A DNA stretch of 64,000 bases from an uncultured Succinivibrio sp. Its GTDB lineage: Bacteria; Pseudomonadota; Gammaproteobacteria; Enterobacterales; Succinivibrionaceae. A program made the translations under genes and the position numbers. The notes under the pieces were generated by a model. That model saw only the letters and a list, made by a program, of their open reading frames with translations, did not search any database and was not told where the DNA came from. Location: NCBI GenBank assembly GCA_934218695.1, contig CAKQDA010000012.1, positions 1 to 64,000 on the forward strand. The letters run 5' to 3'. Shown piece by piece: positions 28,009 through 36,281 of the stretch (its first letter is position 1; each line of letters begins with the position of its first letter).

Positions 28009-30078
28009 ATGACAGACTTTATCAATGCAAATATCATTTACCTTGTTCCAATCGGTGTGGTAACCCTTTTACTGATCCTTGTCCTGATTGGTGTTACTCT
28101 TGCCAAAACCGCAGGCTACTTTGTAGAACGTTTCCCTAAAGAGGAGCTCAATCAGTCAGAGTACTTTTCATACAAGGCCAAGGCTGAGCAGTTCAAAGCC
28201 GAGGCTAAAGCTTATGAAGAGGCTATTGAAAGATTAAGACATGAGTATGAGCTGGCAATCAAGGATGCAAAGGAGCATCTTGATGACGGACTTATCAAAG
28301 ACAATCTGCAGGCTCAGTTAGAGCAGGTTGAAAGCAATCTTGAGGCTGTACAGAGTGAACTTTCAACCAATCGCAATGAGAATTACAAGATAAGATCAGA
28401 GATCAGCTTCTTAAATAACGTGCTTGAAACACAGAAGAATAAGAAGGATAAGGCTGAGCAGGAACTTAAAGATCTGGAAAATAAGATTGCCAACCTCAAG
28501 AACTCATCAGAGGAACTTGAAAAATTCAGAAAGGAACTGGATTCTATTCAGGAGCGCAGCGACAAGTTAAATCGTGATTATTCCCAGACCAAGTTCTCAT
28601 ATGATGAGATGTTAAAGAAAAAAGACGAACTTGATAAAGAAGAGGCTAATAACAGCAAACGCCGCAGTGAGGTTGAAAAGCTTAAGACTGATATCGAGAA
28701 AAAACAGGTAGAATTTAACTCTCTGTGCAAGGATATTGCCAAATCAGAAATTAAGAACAATCTGTTACGCTCTAATGCAACTGAGCTTGAATCTAAAATC
28801 GAGAAATTAAAGCAGGAGCATCAGAAGACCTCAGAAGACTTTATTGAAGGCTACAGAAATCTGATGGATCCTCCAGATGGTCTTAAAATTTTTGCAAAAG
28901 GCACTAAGGGAAATAATCAATTCTCTGAAAAAGAGGTTGAGGAACTCAATAAGTTTGAGCAGTACCTGGAGCTACAAAACTATCATTTTTCAAATCGTGT
29001 CATCAAAGCTTTTCATACAGCACTCAAGAGCCAGTCAGTTAATCCGCTTACTGTGCTTGCAGGTATCTCCGGTACCGGTAAAACTCTGCTGCCTACAAAG
29101 TATGGCGCCTTCTTCGGTATTTACACTGTGGTGATACCTGTAGAACCAAGATGGGATTCTCCTCAGGATCTTATAGGCTTTTACAATTATCTTGAAAAGA
29201 AATTCCAGGCAACTGAACTATCAAAAACCCTGGTGGCTTTTGACAATAAAAATGAATTTACAAAAGAGCCTTATATCCGTTCTCCTGAAGCTCAAAAAAC
29301 AGCTGATATTCTGAAAGACCGTATGGTACTGGTACTTCTTGATGAAATGAATCTTGCAAGAACCGAGTATTATTTTGCAAACTTCCTGTCACGTCTTGAA
29401 CTTAGAAGAACTGTGGTTAATGTCAATGACAAGAGTCAGCGAATGAAGGCTGAAATTACCATTGATGATAACTTTGGCAGTATCTGGGTTCCTGATAACG
29501 TGCTGTTTGTAGGTACCATGAACGAGGACGAATCAACTCAGACCCTGTCAGATAAGGTTTTGGACCGAGCCAATTTGCTGCGCTTTGGCAAGCCTTCAAA
29601 TAAGACAATGAGCAAGGAAAACTCAAAACACAGTGGAGTGGCTATCGAGCCTCACAGCGCAATGAGCTATAACCTGTACAAAAAATGGATAGTGTCCAAG
29701 GATGATGTCGATGCTTCTTTAGGAGAGCATCTTGACTTTGTAAATAACTGTGTCTCTTCACTTAACGATGCCATGTCATACATCGGTAAACCATTCGGTT
29801 TCCGTGTAAATGATGCAATTAAATCCTATGTTGCAAACTATCCAAAAGAAAATGTGGATACTGATATAAAACTTGCTCTAGCAGATCAGATTGAGCAGAA
29901 GATCATGCCAAAAGTAAGAGGCATAGATTTATCTATGGACTCAAGCATAAGATGTCTTGACACTATTGAGCGTGTAATTGACACTCTTAATGATGATGCT
30001 CTCAAAGAGGCCTTTGACAATGTCAAGAATGACGAGTTCAACACTGGCATGTTCATGTGGCAGGGTATTTCAAGATGA
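28009..30078 (+). CDS. Membrane-anchored coiled-coil McrB-like AAA+ ATPase
   Basis: 689 aa: a membrane helix at about residues 7-30 (YLVPIGVVTLLLILVLIGVTL), a long coiled coil (about 45-275) and an AAA+ module (about 325-570) of the McrB type. Walker A is GISGTGKT (near residue 351), Walker B VLVLLDEMNLARTEYYF (near 440), followed by FLSRLE. Sensor 1 is VGTMNEDESTQTL (near 500), where McrB has MNTADRS; LDRANLLRFG supplies a likely arginine finger. The change in the MNxxD region leaves GTP versus ATP use open. McrB proteins pair with an McrC partner, and the next gene is DUF2357/McrC-like. It is the only operon member with intact catalytic motifs. Confidence 0.8.
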   Translation: MTDFINANIIYLVPIGVVTLLLILVLIGVTLAKTAGYFVERFPKEELNQSEYFSYKAKAEQFKAEAKAYEEAIERLRHEYELAIKDAKEHLDDGLIKDNLQAQLEQVESNLEAVQSELSTNRNENYKIRSEISFLNNVLETQKNKKDKAEQELKDLENKIANLKNSSEELEKFRKELDSIQERSDKLNRDYSQTKFSYDEMLKKKDELDKEEANNSKRRSEVEKLKTDIEKKQVEFNSLCKDIAKSEIKNNLLRSNATELESKIEKLKQEHQKTSEDFIEGYRNLMDPPDGLKIFAKGTKGNNQFSEKEVEELNKFEQYLELQNYHFSNRVIKAFHTALKSQSVNPLTVLAGISGTGKTLLPTKYGAFFGIYTVVIPVEPRWDSPQDLIGFYNYLEKKFQATELSKTLVAFDNKNEFTKEPYIRSPEAQKTADILKDRMVLVLLDEMNLARTEYYFANFLSRLELRRTVVNVNDKSQRMKAEITIDDNFGSIWVPDNVLFVGTMNEDESTQTLSDKVLDRANLLRFGKPSNKTMSKENSKHSGVAIEPHSAMSYNLYKKWIVSKDDVDASLGEHLDFVNNCVSSLNDAMSYIGKPFGFRVNDAIKSYVANYPKENVDTDIKLALADQIEQKIMPKVRGIDLSMDSSIRCLDTIERVIDTLNDDALKEAFDNVKNDEFNTGMFMWQGISR

Positions 30079-30092
30079 TCAGGCTGTAACTT

Positions 30093-31748
30093 ATGAGCAA
30101 TATAGTGCTGCGTGTCCGCAACTATCCGTGGCAGTGGTCAGAGGATTTTGCAAAAGCTTATACTCTTGAGGATTTAAAGGAGCCTGTAAAACTCAAATAT
30201 ACAGGAGGTTCTTTAATTGAGATCCATCAGGAGTTCTATATCAATGCTATAAAAAAGCAGGTAAAGGACTTCTTTTATCCGCTGGCTAAAAATGTAAGAA
30301 ATGATCCTTTTAACTATGCTTTATACAGCTATACCTATGCTCTGCCTAAAAATCATAAGGGTGAATATCTTGAGGTAAAAGGATCTGATACTTTACCAGA
30401 ACTGCAGTTAGGTCTTGAAAATACACTTACATCAGGAGAGGAAAACAAAAAGCTTCTGGAGCTTTATCTTTCCTATTTTGATGAGCTTGCCAATTACGAA
30501 AGAGAAAAACGCAGATCAGATAAGGTTTTTGAAACCTTACTGCTGCTTCTTGGCAACGGAGAGGAAAGACCACGCTATTCCTTTATTGCAAGTATCAGTG
30601 ATGAACTCTTAAAACTGCTCCCTTCTTTATGCAGGAGTATGCGAAAGATACTCTCAGGAAAGCGCATGATGCTGCCTTTGAGCAGAGTTAAAGAGCTCGA
30701 TCAGTCATGTATAAGATTTTTAATCAAACAGCCAGGTGATACTCTTAAACAAAAGGTTGCTGCCAACGACTTTAAGATGATGGGTATAGCAAGAGTTGAG
30801 AAATATGATCTGCTAGAAAACAGAGTTCTCAAGGATTTTCTGTATAGAGCGCAAAGAGAATGCGAAAAATACCTCTCTGAGTTCTCTCACGACTCTAAAG
30901 TTTACAATTCTGAACGTGTTAAAAAGGTGATCCTGCTTGAAAGGCAGATTGCCATAATTTTAAAAAATCCTGTCTGGAATGAAATAACCAGACAGAATAC
31001 TCTGCCAGGCCCAAACTACGTTTTACAGAATGAAAAAAGATATAAGGTTATCTGGAAATATTATCTGACTTTAATCCGTCAGGAAAGACAGCTCGATCTC
31101 TCCTTTAAATATCAGGACAATACCTTCTGTGATCTGACAGGATTGCTCCTGCAGTCAGCCTTCTGTTCTCTTGTATCGTCTGACAGATTAAAGTCAAAAG
31201 GTTTAAAGCTCGACTGTATGGGAGATTCCTATATTGAGATTTATAAAGAGCAGCACTTTGGCAAAAAATTAAGCTCCTATCCTGTAGGTCCCTTTATTCT
31301 GAGTACAAAGGATAATGGCTATTATGAAATCCAGCTCTGGAGTCACGCTTTCAAGCATGAATCACAGTATCCTAAAAACGCTGTATTAAAGTATCTTGGT
31401 ACACAGCGTTTTATCAAGATCATTTCAATGGATGGAGACAATAAAAACAGTAACAACTTCATCATACCTGTCTATTCAGTCAATGTCGTTCAGTCAAAAC
31501 AGTCTGATTCAATAGAAGATATCTTTAAAAATGCGACTTTGGAAATAAGTAAGGCCAACCGTGAAAAGACAAAGGGCAAATATCATATTGGTGCTTTAAT
31601 TTTTGCAAATATCAAAAATGGAATTGAGTTTAAAAAAACTGAAAACGGAATTGGCATGTACTGCATTTCGTCAAATCCTAATGACTGGGGTCTGAATGCA
31701 ATTGGAATAGTAGACTTTTTGGCAGATTATATTGGAAATATTCTATGA
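30093..31748 (+). CDS. DUF2357/McrC-like partner of the AAA+ ATPase
   Basis: 551 aa, starting 14 nt after the AAA+ gene. The N-terminal half (WQWSEDFAKAYTLEDL, YINAIKKQVKDFFYPLAKNV) and the central NRVLKDFLYRAQRECEKY / RLERQ-type helical region have the layout of DUF2357 proteins, which usually sit beside an McrB-like ATPase and end in a PD-(D/E)XK nuclease. Where that nuclease should show Asp then Glu/Asp-x-Lys, I see only GPFILSTKDNGYYEIQLWS and no catalytic triad. The C-terminal segment is therefore probably a dead nuclease or a replacement domain. The family call is from pattern and context. The stop overlaps the next start (ATGA). Confidence 0.6.
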   Translation: MSNIVLRVRNYPWQWSEDFAKAYTLEDLKEPVKLKYTGGSLIEIHQEFYINAIKKQVKDFFYPLAKNVRNDPFNYALYSYTYALPKNHKGEYLEVKGSDTLPELQLGLENTLTSGEENKKLLELYLSYFDELANYEREKRRSDKVFETLLLLLGNGEERPRYSFIASISDELLKLLPSLCRSMRKILSGKRMMLPLSRVKELDQSCIRFLIKQPGDTLKQKVAANDFKMMGIARVEKYDLLENRVLKDFLYRAQRECEKYLSEFSHDSKVYNSERVKKVILLERQIAIILKNPVWNEITRQNTLPGPNYVLQNEKRYKVIWKYYLTLIRQERQLDLSFKYQDNTFCDLTGLLLQSAFCSLVSSDRLKSKGLKLDCMGDSYIEIYKEQHFGKKLSSYPVGPFILSTKDNGYYEIQLWSHAFKHESQYPKNAVLKYLGTQRFIKIISMDGDNKNSNNFIIPVYSVNVVQSKQSDSIEDIFKNATLEISKANREKTKGKYHIGALIFANIKNGIEFKKTENGIGMYCISSNPNDWGLNAIGIVDFLADYIGNIL

Positions 31749-34330
31749 GTGCATACGTAATTGAAGCCTATGGCATGAATGATAAGGTCCATGAGGCTGA
31801 TTCTGACAGGCAGTATGTTAACGGCGACAGAATGAATGTGGTCCTGGTCAGGGGATATCACGATTTTATTGCAGGATCTGATGCCAACAGAAACCGTATC
31901 TCCCAGGGCTTTAGTTTTCCGTTTGAATCGAGAGTTGACGATTTTGATGCTGTTGACAGATTTCCCGTCTGCATGCTCTGGAATAAGTTTATATCTTCTA
32001 AGGATTTCTCAAGAACAAAACTGAATGTAAAGCTCAGCGATAACTTTTCAGACAGTAAAACCGTAAGAAATATTGATGTCAGTGTAGATGAATTACTAGT
32101 GAGCTATGTACAGGCTCTGGTTAATGAATTTAAACAGAAGTATGGCATTGAAACTAAAAAAAATCAGAAAGATCACTACATCATTCCAATACCCAATGAG
32201 CTTACTGAATATTCACAGGAATATCTGATCCGCTCTTTTAGCTCTAAAAACGTTGAGGTCACCTTGATCTGGCGTGAAGTTGCCGCCTTAATGAAATTTA
32301 TTGAGGAGAACAAGAGCAGAATTTCTTTTAAGGAAGGTCAGAGAATTAAAGTTGCCTATCTTGGGGAAGATTCTTTAGAAAGTGCGGTTTTTGAACTTCG
32401 TCGTTTAAAAAATGAATTGGTTCCTGTAAGAACCAGACCAAAAATACAGAAGAGGGTATTCTCAGGCTTTGATTATTTATGTCAGAGTCTCAGGCAGAAG
32501 TTATCAGGGCAGAAAGAGTGCTCAGATAAAACTCTGTGGGAGATTTTTAATACCAGATCAGATTATGTAAAATCAGCTTTGGGAAAAACTTATCAGGAAG
32601 AGCCTTTACCTCTGGAAACTGGTGACTCCCATCTCAAAACTATCGTAAAGAGTATTGTCCTTGAGCTTGATGCGGAAAATAGATTTATTCAGTCTGATCT
32701 TCTGAACAGAGTGGTGCAGCTAGAGCATGGAGCTGGTGAATCATTATCCCTGTATGACTTTGTTCTGGGAAATAGTGAAGAAAAGTATGATGCCATACTC
32801 TTGAGTGGAGACATTGCAACAGAGGCAATATCCGCACAGCTTCAGAAAAAACTGTCCTCACAAAACATACAGGTATGGACCTCTGATACCGATCTGATTG
32901 TAGAAGGTTCAAGGCTGTATTATGAGAATTTAAAAAACGACAGACCGACTTATCTTGATTGTCTTCCAAAGCTTGAAATTGCCTATTACTCTGAAGAGAT
33001 TGAGGACTGGAGCTGGATGAGTCTGGTAAAAGAGGGGCAGTTTGTCGAAGGCGGAAAAGAGTACAACTCTCCGGAGCCTTTTAAAGAGCTTGGCATTCCG
33101 AAAGGTCATAATTCACTTCCTATTTATCTTCGAGTGGAAAGTACGGGTGAAGGCGATGACGGTATACGCTTTGAAAAGCGTATTTTTGAGAAAGTGGCTC
33201 CTGAAGATCTGCGTTTATATATCACCGTCTCAATGAAAGCTGCCTTTGGTCTTGCCAGAATAAAAATAAAGGATGAACTTAATTTCTACTCTGACAACGG
33301 TTTCATCTTTGATTACTCAAAGATGAAGAAAAAGAGTCTTGATAATTTAAAGACAGGATTGTCTTATCCTTCAGAATTAACCTTTGGTCCAGTTTTCCCT
33401 GCTGATGAAAAGAACCAGAATCTGATTGATATCTGTCAGTACCTTGAAAACTACATCAGGACAGAGCCTTTCTTCAGACTTGATGATGAGGATATTAAGG
33501 AGCTTTTAAGGAGACTGCCTTATTCAAGACATACCGACAACCGTTCGTATAAAACTTATGATCTGGAGTTTAATACCAGAAGTGAGATAAATAATTCATA
33601 TCTCAACAGGATCCTGAAAATCGTGTGCAGCCATGCATATGAGCTGACGCATAAAAGCGAACAGGGATACAGTGCAATTCAGGCAACATTAAAAGCTTTA
33701 ACAAAATTAAAAGTATTCTACAGGTTTGCACCTGTCACTTTAAAGAAGGTTTGCCTGCAGCATTTGGCATGTCAGAGCCGTTTTATAAGTCCGCAAATAT
33801 TCTTTGGAACTTCATGCAAAGTTCTTTATGACAGTGAAGATGCAATCAGACAGATTTACTGGTATATAAATAACCTTCAACGTGAATGGCGAAAGAAAAT
33901 ATATTATGCACAGGGATTAGTATGGCTTTTAAACTATATTCCGGAAGCTAAAAATGTTCTGGACATGACTACAGCTGACAACATGGTTCAGATGAGTTAT
34001 GACATGCTTGAAGAACAGCTTGTGCAGAATAATTTTAAATCAAAGTTCTATACAGCAACGTTACTTCTTCTGGTGTCTTTAAAATACAGAGCAAAAGATC
34101 CGGATTTTATGACTCCAAATGATTCTAACCCCATAAATCTTGAGTATCTTAATGAAATATATGAAGCAATTGATTGTTGTATCAGCAAAATGTCTAATGC
34201 AACTGGCTATCAGCAGAGATATTATGAAAAGATAGTACATATGCATGAAGAGGTAAGAAACTTCATTGAAAAGAAAGGAAATCAGGAATTTTTAGTGGCT
34301 CTTAATGATCTGAGCGAAAAGGATGACTAA
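31745..34330 (+). CDS. Degenerate Hsp70-like protein, 861 aa
   Basis: Last operon gene, translationally coupled by a 4-nt overlap. The first 400 residues follow the Hsp70 ATPase layout. HYIIPIPNELTEYSQEYLIRS lines up with the VPAYFNDxQRxAT strand-helix, VTLIWREVAALMKFI with the NEPTAAAL helix, VAYLGEDSLESAVFEL with the DLGGGTFDVSIL phosphate-2 strand, and AILLSGDIATEAISAQLQKKL (near residue 350) with the VGGSTRIP motif. The N-terminal GIDLGTTNS phosphate loop is missing, and the glycine and aspartate residues that bind nucleotide are mostly lost. The remaining 450 residues are helical and unrecognised. A scaffold or substrate-recognition role is more plausible than ATPase-driven folding. Confidence 0.55.
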   Translation: MSAYVIEAYGMNDKVHEADSDRQYVNGDRMNVVLVRGYHDFIAGSDANRNRISQGFSFPFESRVDDFDAVDRFPVCMLWNKFISSKDFSRTKLNVKLSDNFSDSKTVRNIDVSVDELLVSYVQALVNEFKQKYGIETKKNQKDHYIIPIPNELTEYSQEYLIRSFSSKNVEVTLIWREVAALMKFIEENKSRISFKEGQRIKVAYLGEDSLESAVFELRRLKNELVPVRTRPKIQKRVFSGFDYLCQSLRQKLSGQKECSDKTLWEIFNTRSDYVKSALGKTYQEEPLPLETGDSHLKTIVKSIVLELDAENRFIQSDLLNRVVQLEHGAGESLSLYDFVLGNSEEKYDAILLSGDIATEAISAQLQKKLSSQNIQVWTSDTDLIVEGSRLYYENLKNDRPTYLDCLPKLEIAYYSEEIEDWSWMSLVKEGQFVEGGKEYNSPEPFKELGIPKGHNSLPIYLRVESTGEGDDGIRFEKRIFEKVAPEDLRLYITVSMKAAFGLARIKIKDELNFYSDNGFIFDYSKMKKKSLDNLKTGLSYPSELTFGPVFPADEKNQNLIDICQYLENYIRTEPFFRLDDEDIKELLRRLPYSRHTDNRSYKTYDLEFNTRSEINNSYLNRILKIVCSHAYELTHKSEQGYSAIQATLKALTKLKVFYRFAPVTLKKVCLQHLACQSRFISPQIFFGTSCKVLYDSEDAIRQIYWYINNLQREWRKKIYYAQGLVWLLNYIPEAKNVLDMTTADNMVQMSYDMLEEQLVQNNFKSKFYTATLLLLVSLKYRAKDPDFMTPNDSNPINLEYLNEIYEAIDCCISKMSNATGYQQRYYEKIVHMHEEVRNFIEKKGNQEFLVALNDLSEKDD

Positions 34331-34356
34331 TTATTTTTTAGGTACTGTTCAGTAAC

Positions 34357-34386
34357 AAAAAAAGTCCGCACAGCGGACTTTTTTAT
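34357..34386. terminator. Bidirectional terminator between the AAA+ operon and sstT
   Basis: GTCCGC-acagc-GGAC stem flanked by A7 on the left and T7 on the right, so it can end transcription from both sides. It lies between two convergent genes. Confidence 0.85.
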
Positions 34387-34407
34387 GTAAAGAATAATTC
34401 CTTTTAA

Positions 34408-35643
34408 CTAGTCTTTAGGCACTGCTGTGATCTTGTTAGCTGCAGCGGTGAAGACAACATCAGATGAGCTGTTTAGAGCAGTTTCAGTTGAATCCTGAAT
34501 TACGCCGATAATAAATCCAATACCTACAACCTGCATTGCAATATCGTTTGAAATACCGAAGATTGAACAGGCAAGAGGAATTAACATCAAAGAGCCACCT
34601 GCAATACCTGAAGTACCACAAGCACAAACAACAGCTGCAACACACATCAGGAATGAGGTTCCAAAGTTAACTTCAATACCCAGGGTATTAACCGCAGCCA
34701 TAGTCATAACCACGATAGTTACAGCAGCACCTGACATATTGATGGTGCAACCTAGAGGAATAGAAATTGAGTATGACTCACGTGGTACACCCAGTCTTTC
34801 ACATAAAGCGATGTTTACAGGAATGTTGGCAGCAGATGATCTTGTGAAGAAAGCTGTAATGCCTGAATGCAGAATTGAGGTGATGACAAGAGGGTATGGA
34901 TTCTTAAAGGTTGTCAGAAATACCAGAAGAGGATTTACGATTAAGGCTATGATGAGCATGGTAGCAACCAGCACGCAGACTACGTGAACATAGCTTAGCA
35001 GGTTTGAGAATCCGCCTTCCTGGGTGCATGATGAGTAAACCAGACCTAAAACACCTAAAGGAGCAAATCTGATTACGATTCTTACAACACCACTTACAAT
35101 TGATGCAAAGTCAGACAGTACAGCTTTGGTGGCATCATTTGCTTTTCTGAACAGAATTCCAAACAGAATACCCCAGAGCAGGATTGCAAGATAGTTTCCT
35201 GAGATTAGAGCATTAACAGGATTATCAACAGCTTTTTTGATGCATCCTACAAGCACAGTTGAAACATCCTGAGGTGCCTCTGCTACAGCCTGAGAGGCCA
35301 GAACTGTAAAGGTGCTTGGAAATATTCTTGTCATTACCAGGGCAGTTGCAGCTGAAAGAGCCATAGCCACAACATAGAGCACTAAAATTGGTTTTAACTT
35401 GGCATCAGCCCCCTGCTTGTGACGGGCAATAGATGCAGAGACCAGAACAAAGACCAGTAAAGGTGCGATTGCCTTTAAACCTGATACAAAGAGCTCACCT
35501 AACATAGTGATAAAGCTCTGTCCCTGTGGAACCAGGTAAGCAAGGACAATACCCAGGATCATACCTATAACAATTTGCATAATGAAAGGGATCCTGTTGA
35601 AGAATCTGAAGAAACTTCCCTGAGGATCAACGGCGTGTATCAT
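34408..35643 (-). CDS. sstT: Serine/threonine:sodium symporter
   Basis: 411-aa inner-membrane transporter of the dicarboxylate/amino acid:cation symporter (DAACS) family, which takes up serine and threonine with sodium. Eight or more hydrophobic segments are visible. Diagnostic stretches include the Ser-rich hairpin FFTRSSAANIPVNIALCERLG (residues about 280-300) and GCTINMSGAAVTI with the substrate-binding region. The length equals that of E. coli SstT (414 aa). It is monocistronic and ends at the shared terminator at 34357-34386. Confidence 0.93.
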   Translation of the reverse strand: MIHAVDPQGSFFRFFNRIPFIMQIVIGMILGIVLAYLVPQGQSFITMLGELFVSGLKAIAPLLVFVLVSASIARHKQGADAKLKPILVLYVVAMALSAATALVMTRIFPSTFTVLASQAVAEAPQDVSTVLVGCIKKAVDNPVNALISGNYLAILLWGILFGILFRKANDATKAVLSDFASIVSGVVRIVIRFAPLGVLGLVYSSCTQEGGFSNLLSYVHVVCVLVATMLIIALIVNPLLVFLTTFKNPYPLVITSILHSGITAFFTRSSAANIPVNIALCERLGVPRESYSISIPLGCTINMSGAAVTIVVMTMAAVNTLGIEVNFGTSFLMCVAAVVCACGTSGIAGGSLMLIPLACSIFGISNDIAMQVVGIGFIIGVIQDSTETALNSSSDVVFTAAANKITAVPKD

Positions 35644-36056
35644 AATAAACTCCGATAAATATATAACCTGTTATAAGCTGCAGTCATCTCTTGTGGCCGT
35701 AAACGTTGTAGATAATTTCTAAAACACAAGCCATACAGACAACACAGTCATAAATAACGTGTACAAAAATTTTGTACATTATAAGTGAAAGAGTTTTTTA
35801 TTCACAAATGCACCAAAAAAATGTGATTTAACCCAAAATTTGTTTTTTATAAAATATCTGTTGAATTTTATAAAGAGTTAGCATATAGTTACGAGCGTTA
35901 AATAATGATAACTTAGTTTAGTTGCAGATAATTTGAATAAAGCAACGATAACTAATTTTAATCATTGATAATTCAGATTGCATAACGCTAATTGTAATTA
36001 GCTTTATATTACAGTCAGCAAAATTATTAATCTTAAACTGCATAATAGTGAAGAAT
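35644..36056. promoter_or_regulatory. sstT-feoA divergent intergenic region with Fur-like sites
   Basis: This 400-bp AT-rich gap holds promoters for both genes. AATAATGATAACTTAG (35901-35916) and ATCATTGATAATTCAG (35961-35976) resemble halves of the GATAATGATAATCATTATC Fur consensus. feoAB is a standard Fur target, so iron repression is likely. The exact promoters were not resolved. Confidence 0.4.
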
Positions 36057-36281
36057 ATGGCCACTCTAGATAACATTAAAGCGGGGCAGACTGTTGAAGT
36101 TGTAAAAGTTCACGGCGAAGGCTCATCATTACGAAGAAGACTGCTTGATATGGGAATTACTCCAAATACCAAGGTAACTTTTGTCAGAAGCGCACCATTA
36201 GGTGATCCTATCGAACTTAATGTAAGGGGATATTCTCTTACACTGCGCAAGAGTGATGCCTCATTAGTGGAGGTTATGTAA
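36057..36281 (+). CDS. feoA: Ferrous iron transport protein A
   Basis: 74-aa SH3-like protein that assists FeoB. It shows the usual LDNIKAGQTVEVVKV opening, RRRLLDMGIT and the PLGDPIELNVRGYSLTLRK core. The start is taken at the ATG 36057; a GTG three codons earlier (36048) is also possible. The stop overlaps the feoB ATG by one base, so translation is coupled. Confidence 0.92.
   Translation: MATLDNIKAGQTVEVVKVHGEGSSLRRRLLDMGITPNTKVTFVRSAPLGDPIELNVRGYSLTLRKSDASLVEVM

Noticed and set aside
26803..30078. Zorya-like or MotAB-like ion-driven system
   Set aside because: The two membrane proteins have only one helix each and lack MotA/MotB domains.
28009..31748. Classical GTP-dependent McrBC restriction system
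   Set aside because: The ATPase is membrane-anchored, has no N-terminal DNA-binding domain, its MNxxD signature is altered, and the partner shows no nuclease triad.
35757..36000. Riboswitch upstream of feoA or sstT
   Set aside because: The gap is AT-rich with no conserved riboswitch core or strong stem; Fur-like sites explain it better.
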